DNA of 64,000 nucleotides. Origin: Prorocentrum cordatum (taxonomy: Eukaryota; Sar; Dinophyceae; Prorocentrales; Prorocentraceae). Under the pieces are notes generated by a model. That model did no database searches and was not told where the DNA came from. It saw only the letters and a program-made list of their open reading frames with translations. Position 1 is the first letter of the stretch; every line of letters starts with the position of its first letter. A program made the position numbers and the translations under genes. The stretch is taken from contig CAUYUJ010012669.1 of assembly GCA_963575745.1 (NCBI GenBank), forward strand, positions 324,501 to 388,500. Reading direction: 5' to 3'. Below are positions 53,696-61,837 of the stretch, piece by piece.

Positions 53696-56600
53696 GCTGG
53701 GAGGGAGGAACTAAGAGGAGGCCGAGGATTCGAGGCGTCGAGGATCGAGGCTCGGGGCTCGGGGCTCGAGGCTCGATGATCGAGTCTCGAGGCTGCGCGG
53801 CGTGGTGGCTGGCAACGCGGTGTGAATAAGCCATGGTTTCGAGGCTTCGAGGGTCGAGGTTGGGCTTGGCACTTCAAAGGAGGGACAGCTACCGATGTCG
53901 CTACCCTTGCCTTGTGTCTTCCTTTTTGGGCCTCCTGGGAGGCCCTCGCCGCCACAGCTGGATCCGTGTCGGAATTCAAATCAGGACTCAGGACCCACCC
54001 CGGGAGAGTCCCGGGGAGTAGCGGTATCGGTAACTACCTTTCGGTTTCCCCAGGAAGAGTATCCATGACACGGTGCCGTTGGTAATTATCCCGTCCGCGT
54101 GTCGTCATTTCGTTCTTGTCCGACGGCCTGTTGTTTGTTCAGCAGTACAATCAACCCGTATAAGAAGGACGCGCGATAAGGATGCAAGGGCCTTGGAAGG
54201 CCATGCCGACATTTTGCGAGCGTGGCGCGGCCAGCGAAAGCGGGAAATAATGTGTTGAAGGGAAAGGATTCAAGGGCACCCTTGGAAAATTGCCCATCCT
54301 TGCTAAGAGGGTTGATCGTAGCACGTTGATGGGTTCCTCACGGCAGTGTGCCATTGGTCCTGTTCCTGTCTTCGCTCCCCGAGGAAAGGGCTGCTGTCGC
54401 GCCGGCGGCGCTGGGTGTCCTCGCTGGCGGAGCTGCTGCTGCCTGTGGTGCTGGCGCTTCCGCTCGCTGGAGTGAGGTACTCCGCGATCCTCTTTCGGGA
54501 GCAACGATAGGGGGGCATAGGCATAGGGGGATGCATCGACCCCCAATCGCACATTGATCGCCGACAGGGGCCCGATAGCCCCATCCTGCCAAGACACGTG
54601 TGGATTCACTGTCGGGGGCCTATCGCAGATCTATCGGCGATGTATCGCCGATTCCAGGTCGATGTTTCCCCTCCTGTCCCTATCCCCCACTATCGATGCC
54701 CCTCACTCTTACGCTTCTGCCGCTCTCGGGCCTGCCACGGTGGGCGCCGCCCTCGCGGCCGATGCCGGGCGCAGCTCGAAGCACGTGCTAGGATGGGTTC
54801 CTATGGGCGGGGCCCAGGGATCGTGCCCGAGCGGATTTTTGACGAAGCTCTTTTTGCGCCTGGCAAGTATGGCTCCGGATTGCCCACAGACAGCCTGTCC
54901 AGGTAGTCCCGGCCCGTCTGAACACCCAAGCGCCGCCGCCGCCGCCGGCGCTCCTTGGGCGCGGAGCGTCCCAGGGTTGAGGCGATGAGACTGCCCCGGA
55001 CTGCTCGGGGGGCTTGTTGAGGCCAGCCAGGACTACCCGGGGAGGCTATCTGCGCGCAGCCCGAAGCCTTGCCATGTGGGCCACCCTGCAGGGTGCTCGG
55101 CGGCGACGAGGTCGTGCCCGTCAAGACCAGCGTGGAGCGCGCCGTGGAGCTCGGCGACCCCTTCGCCACCAGGTACGCCGCGAGGCTCTGCAGGGGCGGC
55201 GCCATCTTCGCGGTGGCCCCGGAGGGCCGTCTCGGGCGCGAGTTCCGGGCCTTCCTCCGAGGGCGCTTCGCGCTGCTCGGGGTGTGGCCGTTTGGTTGGC
55301 CGAGGCTTGTGCCCTTCCCGAGCAGGGAGGAGGTCGACGGCTACGTGGCCCTGGACGACTACGGCAGCAAGGCCCGGCCAGCCCTGTGCGGGGCCATCAG
55401 CTTCGACGACGAGCTCGGTGGCCAGTACACGCTGCGTCTCAACGGCACCATCGGCGGCAACAGGAACGCCCCGTGCGGCGGAGTGGACACGCGGAGGACC
55501 ACGACTGGCCGCGCCATTGACGCCAAGCTCACGTCGAAAGATTGGTACGCGTGCAGCGGATTCCTGGCGCTGCAGAAGCTGGCCGACGAGTTCCTGCTGG
55601 AGCGGCAGGGGATATCCACGGAGGGCCCCTGGCGCCTCGACCTGACCGCGGTACCCTTCCCCACGCCATCGTACAAGAGCCGGAACGCGCTGTCCGCCGC
55701 GCGTGAGGTGATCGCTCTGGCGAGCGTGCTGTTCTTTGCCTACGCGGCGGGGCAAGCAGCGGGACGTGTCGTGGCCGAGCGCGAGATGAAGCTGCTGGAG
55801 GCGATGAAGCTGATGGGACTGGAGGACCACGTGCGCTTTATAGCGCACGTTGCCGAAGTGATGCCTATGTTTGCCATATATGGCGCGGAGTTTGGGGTGT
55901 CGCTGTCGCTGTGCGTCTTCACACGATCCTCGCTGGTCCTGCTGGTCACGTTCTTCTCGGCGGCTGGGCTGGCCATGGCGACGATGGCGCTTGCTGCCTC
56001 GGCCTTGTTCGGCATCGCCAAGACTGCGTCACTGTCCGTGGTCGTGGGGTCCTTCCTCCTCAGCAGGTTCCCGGTGCAGTCGGCCTGGGCGTGTCTGTTG
56101 CCGCCTGTCGCGCTGACGCAGGGTCTCAACCGGATCGTTGAATTCGAGCTGCAAGACATTGGATTGCAGCGTTCGAACATTTGGGATGAGCTCGGCTTCA
56201 GCTGCTCCATGGGCTTCTTGCTGGCGCTTCAGATTGTAAGCGTACCATCGTACCTGGCCATTTGGATTTATCTAGAGCGCGTTGTCCCACGCCAGTACGG
56301 GACGGCCCCGTGCCCTTGGTACCGGCCTTGGGAGCTTGCGGCGGCGATCCCGTCAGGCCGCGCGGGGGCTCTGGCGGGGGCCGTGAAGCGGCAGCGCGTG
56401 TCGTCGGGTGCCGCCAGCGTCGTCGAGGACTCGATGACGGTGGACTGCATGGTCGAAGTCAGTGACGTCCGCAAGGAGTTCGTGGTGGAGGGCCGGCGCA
56501 GGTCGCACACGATCGTTGCTGTGCGAAGCTTGGACTTAGGCATGGCCGAGGGCGAGATCCTTGCGCTGCTGGGCCACAATGGCGCTGGCAAGTCCACCAC

Positions 56601-59600
56601 GGTGGGCATGCTGACAGGCGTTCTGCGCCCCACACGCGGCAGGGTCACAGTGTACGGCTGCGACGTCGCATTGCAGCCAGCGGAGGCACGAAGGCACCTG
56701 GGCGTGTGCCCGCAGTACGATATCCTCTTCGAGGACCTCACCGCCGCGGAGCACCTGGAGCTGGCGTGGGCCCTGAAGGGTGCGGGCAAGGGATCCGCGG
56801 TCACCTGCGAGGGCCTGCTGCACGACGTCGGGCTCAGCGGCGCCCTGGGCACCGCTGTTCCCGCGGGCGCGTTGTCTTCTGGAAGGCGGCGCGCCCTTAA
56901 CGTCGCTCTGGCGTTCGTAGGCGATCCACGCTTCCTCGTGCTGGACGAGCCCACCAGCGGCATGGACCCCTTCGTGCGGCGCTCGATGTGGGACGTGCTG
57001 AAGCGCTCCCGGCCTCGCCGCGCCATCTGCCTCAGCACGCACTACATGGAGGAGGCGGAGATGCTCGGGGACCAGGTGAGCGACACAAAAAAACGGGTTC
57101 GACTGCGCCGACATTTACGCATAAGTCTCCCGCGCAAGGTCGCTTGTAAGCACCCTCCTCTCCAATGTAGCGTGCCACGCTGGCGGCCCGCGTAAGCCGC
57201 GGTGTAAGGCCGCTCTGTCATCTCGCGTAAGAGCGACCGCTTCTTTTCGTCGTTGAGGTGTGCATCATGTCCGCGGGCGCAATGCAGTGCTACGGCTCCC
57301 CCGACTGGCTGAAGGTGCGCCTCGGCAGCGGCTACACGCTCAGCCTCAGCCGCGCCAGCTCCAGCGGCAACGGCAGGACTCGGGCCATGGCGTGAGCACA
57401 AAAACTCCCCGGAGGTCCGCGCGCATTCCTCGGATCGGCGCTGGAGGCTCCGCCACGGGAGCCCGGGCGCCGACCCGAGGAATCGGCGCGGACCTCCGAG
57501 CTGCTCTGCTTTTCCTGCCCACGTCCGGCGTTGGCTCCTCTGAGGACGCCCTCAGAGTCGAGCACGCGGCTCGCCCTGGAGCAGCTCCTGGAGCGGCTGC
57601 CGACCGAGGCGCTGCGCAGGGAGGCCGCGCGCGGCGGGCTGCGCGTGGCCGGCTGCACGGCCGCGGAGGCGGTGCTGAGGCTGCCGTTCCAGGCGGCCCA
57701 GGAGCTGCCGGCCCTGCTGCGGTGATCGGGCGAGGAGAGCTGTGCACGTGCACGGCCCTCGCCATGGAGGACACGGGCCCCGAGGGAACTGGGTCCAGAG
57801 GTTTTTCGCCGTTCTCGGGCTCTCGCGGGGCCCTCCACGGGCCCCGCGACCGGCAGAAAACGACTGAGCACGACGAGCTCGTCCTGGGGGAAGGCCACAG
57901 GGTCCAGGACCTGTTTCCCTCAGGACCTGCTACCACCATGCTGAGAGGAGAACTGTGCACATGCATTGTTAGGGAGCGAATCGCGGAAGCTTCCGCTCGT
58001 CTTGGATTGAATGTATATCGGCAACTGGCGCCCAATAGAGGCAAATAGCGCCAGTTGCGCCCAATAGCGCCAAATAGCGCTCAAATGGCGCCCCACGGCG
58101 ATTGGGCGCGCTATTGGGCGCTATGGGGACGGCCAGAAGCGTCCGTGAGTTGCTTTCTAAACACCGATCCTGGCCAGGGCCATCCTGAGCCCAGGATCGG
58201 CGTAGATGCCTCCCTGGCCAAGCTAGGATGGCGTGTGCACCAGCCCAGACTCCAGGATGGGCCTGGCCAGGATCGGGCATGTGCAGAGCTCTCATTCCTC
58301 CAGGTATCTGGACGAGCAGAAGCACGGGCTCGGCTTCGCGTCTCTGACGGTCAGCGCAACGACGCTCGAGGAGCTCTTCGTCCGCCTCGCCGACGGCGAG
58401 GCTGGCGCTGCCCCTGCGCCGCCGCAGTCCTCTCCCCCGGCGCCCGCGGGCACGGCCGCGGTGGCGCGAGGCGCACCAGCCCCGATGGCGATGGGCACCG
58501 CCGCCAGCATGTCCGCGCTGGTCGCGGAGCTCGCGCGGCCGTCGGAGGCGGCGCGGGGGCTGGCGGTGCGCCAGGCGGGCGCGCTGCTGCAGCGGAGGTG
58601 GCTGTCCGTGCAGCGCAACAAGCGGTCCTTGCTGTGCATGTGTCTGCTGCCGCTGGCGTTCAACGCGATCGGGCTGGCGTCCATCTGGTCCAGCTTCGAG
58701 CTCGACTCGCCGCCGCTTGAGCTGCTGGGAACGGCGGCCGACCTCAACCCCAAGTTGGGCGGCGCGGAGCCTCGAGCTGTCCTGCCCTTCGGCGCAATAG
58801 GGAGTTCCTGGCAGAGCGCGCGCCCGTACCAGCTGCTGCAAGGAGGGATGCGCATGGGCGTGTGGAACAAGCTGGATTATCTGGCGGCCTTCGGCCCAGC
58901 CCGCTACCGTGCCTAGGGCAAGGACAAGACGCTCCAGATGGGCCTCGTGGGCGCTTGGGTCGCTTTGGGAGGCACGTTGGGGGGTCTCTTTGGGGCCTCT
59001 TGGGGGGGCTCTCGGAAGACTCTTGGCGACCTCCCAGTGGCCTCTTCGGCGCGTCGGCGCGGCGCTGCCGCACTTTTTCGACCCTCTTGGGCCCGTCCTT
59101 GAGGCCTTAGTTGCCCCTCTTGGGGTCCTCTATGTTTTCGCTGGCCCTCTCGAGGCAGTACTAGGGGCTCTTGGGCTGTCTTGGACTCTCCTAAGACTGA
59201 GCTGCTGAATGCTCCGAACTCATACAGGCACTGGGTGGGTTTTGACCTTGGCCTCTTGGGGCGGCTCCCAGGGCTTCGAAGATGGTCCTCGAAGCCCCCG
59301 AGAGAGCTTCAGGACGGCACCGTGGGACCATCTGAGGGCATGTTGGAAAGTTGCTTTCCGCACTGCGTGTCCTGGGCCCCTGACGGGGCCGCACGACACA
59401 CGGTGCCCTTGCAGAGAGTTCGAAGGGACCTGCGGACACTCCCGTTCGTGCCCCGCGGCAAGCGTGCGGATTTGCCCACGAACAAATCCCTCTGGCGTGC
59501 TGTGACGCCCAGGCGATGGCGGGAGGCCGTGCAGATCGAGGTCCTGTCCGAGAGCGGCGGCCAGGGCGGCGTGGATGGCGTCGTCGATCTGAGTAAGTAC

Positions 59601-61074
59601 AGGGAGATGCGCGAGAAGGGCGCCCCGGAGTTCGTGATCCGGAAGGTGATGGAGAAGGATGGCGTCCCGAGCGGTGCCGTGCAGCAGTTCTTCGCCGACC
59701 CTGGCCTCAGCCCCGTCCCCGGCACCGCGCAGGGCGACAACGGCAGCGTGCGTGTGGCCGTCGGGCTGCAGGACAGGGCGCAGATCTCGGTGGACTCGGC
59801 CCGGCAGGAGGCCACCCTGGAGTTCAAGTTCGGGCAGGCGCCCCTGAGGGCCGACGTCGCCCGGGCCAAGCTGCAGAGGGAGGAGCTCGCCGCCTGCGCC
59901 AGCGGCGGCCCAGGCCGAGCAGCGCTGGCGGAGCTGGCCACGGAGAAGCTGGGCGAGGATCGGCGGCGAGCGAGAGGGAGAGGTGAGAAGGAGAAGGCCT
60001 TCTCAGAAGGCAGCGGGGCTTCTCAGAAGGCATCGGGCCTTCTTAGAAGTTTCCTGTGTCCTCGGGGAAGGCGTACAAAACTTTTCAGAAGGCCGGAGGA
60101 CTTCCGAGCCTTCTCAGAAGCTCCGCCCCTTATCCTTTTCCCGCCGGGCTCGCCGCCGAGAGGAGACGCGGAAGAAGTTCCAGGACTTCGGGATATAAAG
60201 GTGTCTCGTAGCCCGAGTCCCTTCAGGTATGCACGGGAGGCCTGAGTACTGACCTGACTTACCTGACTCATCATGGCTCTGAGCCTGCAGTTCCAAGGCT
60301 GACTAGTAAGGTCAGTACCTCGATTGGTTCCAATGGCACTCATGCAACCCTTTTGTATTTCTGTTCCTTCGGATACCGGAGGAAGAAGAGCCTCATCGCA
60401 TGGACTCGTCGCCACGGCTGGATTCGCCTCGTCCTTCTAGTCAGAATGCACCTCCAGGGAGATCTGGGGAGTAGCGGCATGGGCATCTCTTGGTTCCCCC
60501 AGGATATGCAGTCGGGCGGCGCGCCACCCTTCGCCCAACGCGCATTCCTCGAGCAGTCGGGGGTCTCGCCAGAGGACGTCAAGACTCTGATCGCCACCAT
60601 TTCCGCGGACTCCGTGCCCCCAGAGTTCAGGGGGCAGCTTGAGCGGTGCGCGCGCTGGCAGGCGTTCGCGCTGGCTCTTCTCAACTCCTCAGATAAGCAG
60701 GCCCGCTTCAAAAATATGTACACTGACGCCCCCAGGGGACTGCTCCTGAGCCTCAGAGGAGGGTGGCGGTGTATAACTTGTCACTGGAGACCAGAATTTT
60801 ATGCGCTGCCCCCCTCCCTGAAGGCACAGCGAAAACTTGTCGGCGGGTGTCTCTAGGACTCCCATATGGGATCCGAGTATATTGGTCGAAGGATCGCGCC
60901 GCAGCGCCGATGCATCGGCGGTGCGGCTCAATGTGGAGCCCGATTTTCTGCTCGCAGACGGTGCCGATGGAGCCGGCGTCGCGGATGCATCGCCGATGCA
61001 TCGCCGATGCGGCACCATCTTTCGACCCCATCTATTCGGACCCCATCGGGGAGGCCTCTAAGAGAAGAGGCGGC

Positions 61075-61147
<73 letters not shown>

Positions 61148-61302
61148 GTGGTGATGATGATGTTGATGCTGATGCTGCTGCTGATGATGATGCTGCTGAT
61201 GCTGAGGTTGATGATCTGGGTGATGGTGATGGTGATGATATTTTGTTTTATAATGGTAATGGTGGTGGCGATGATGGTGTTCATAGCGATACCGATGACG
61301 AC

Positions 61303-61354
<52 letters not shown>

Positions 61355-61588
61355 GTGGTGATGATGATGATCATATTATGCTGATGCTAATGCTGCTGCT
61401 GCTGCTGATGATGATGATGAGACTGCTGCTGCGGCTGCTGTCTCAGCTGCTACCACTGCTGCTGCTACTGCAGTTGCTGCTGCTGCTGCTGTTTCTGCTG
61501 CTGCTGCGGCTGCTGCTGCTAATGATGATGATGATGCTGATGATGATGATGATGATGGTGATGGTGAAATCGATGATGCTGATGATGC

Positions 61589-61620
<32 letters not shown>

Positions 61621-61722
61621 CTGATGATGATGATGATTATGATGCTGATGATGTTGATGATGATGATGGTGATGATGATGATGATGATGCTAATGACGAT
61701 GATGATGATGATGATGATGATA

Positions 61723-61770
<48 letters not shown>

Positions 61771-61771
61771 C

Positions 61772-61837
<66 letters not shown>

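Larger units (their letters stand above)
58860..60502 (+). other. ABCA intron 6 with nested sequences
   Basis: 1,643 bases. It contains TCTTGGGG minisatellite DNA (59000-59190), an exon-like open frame (59513-59982), palindromic CCTTCTCAGAAGG repeats (59996-60120), and repeat K at about 60335-60502, whose end is the intron's 3' splice site. Confidence 0.75.
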
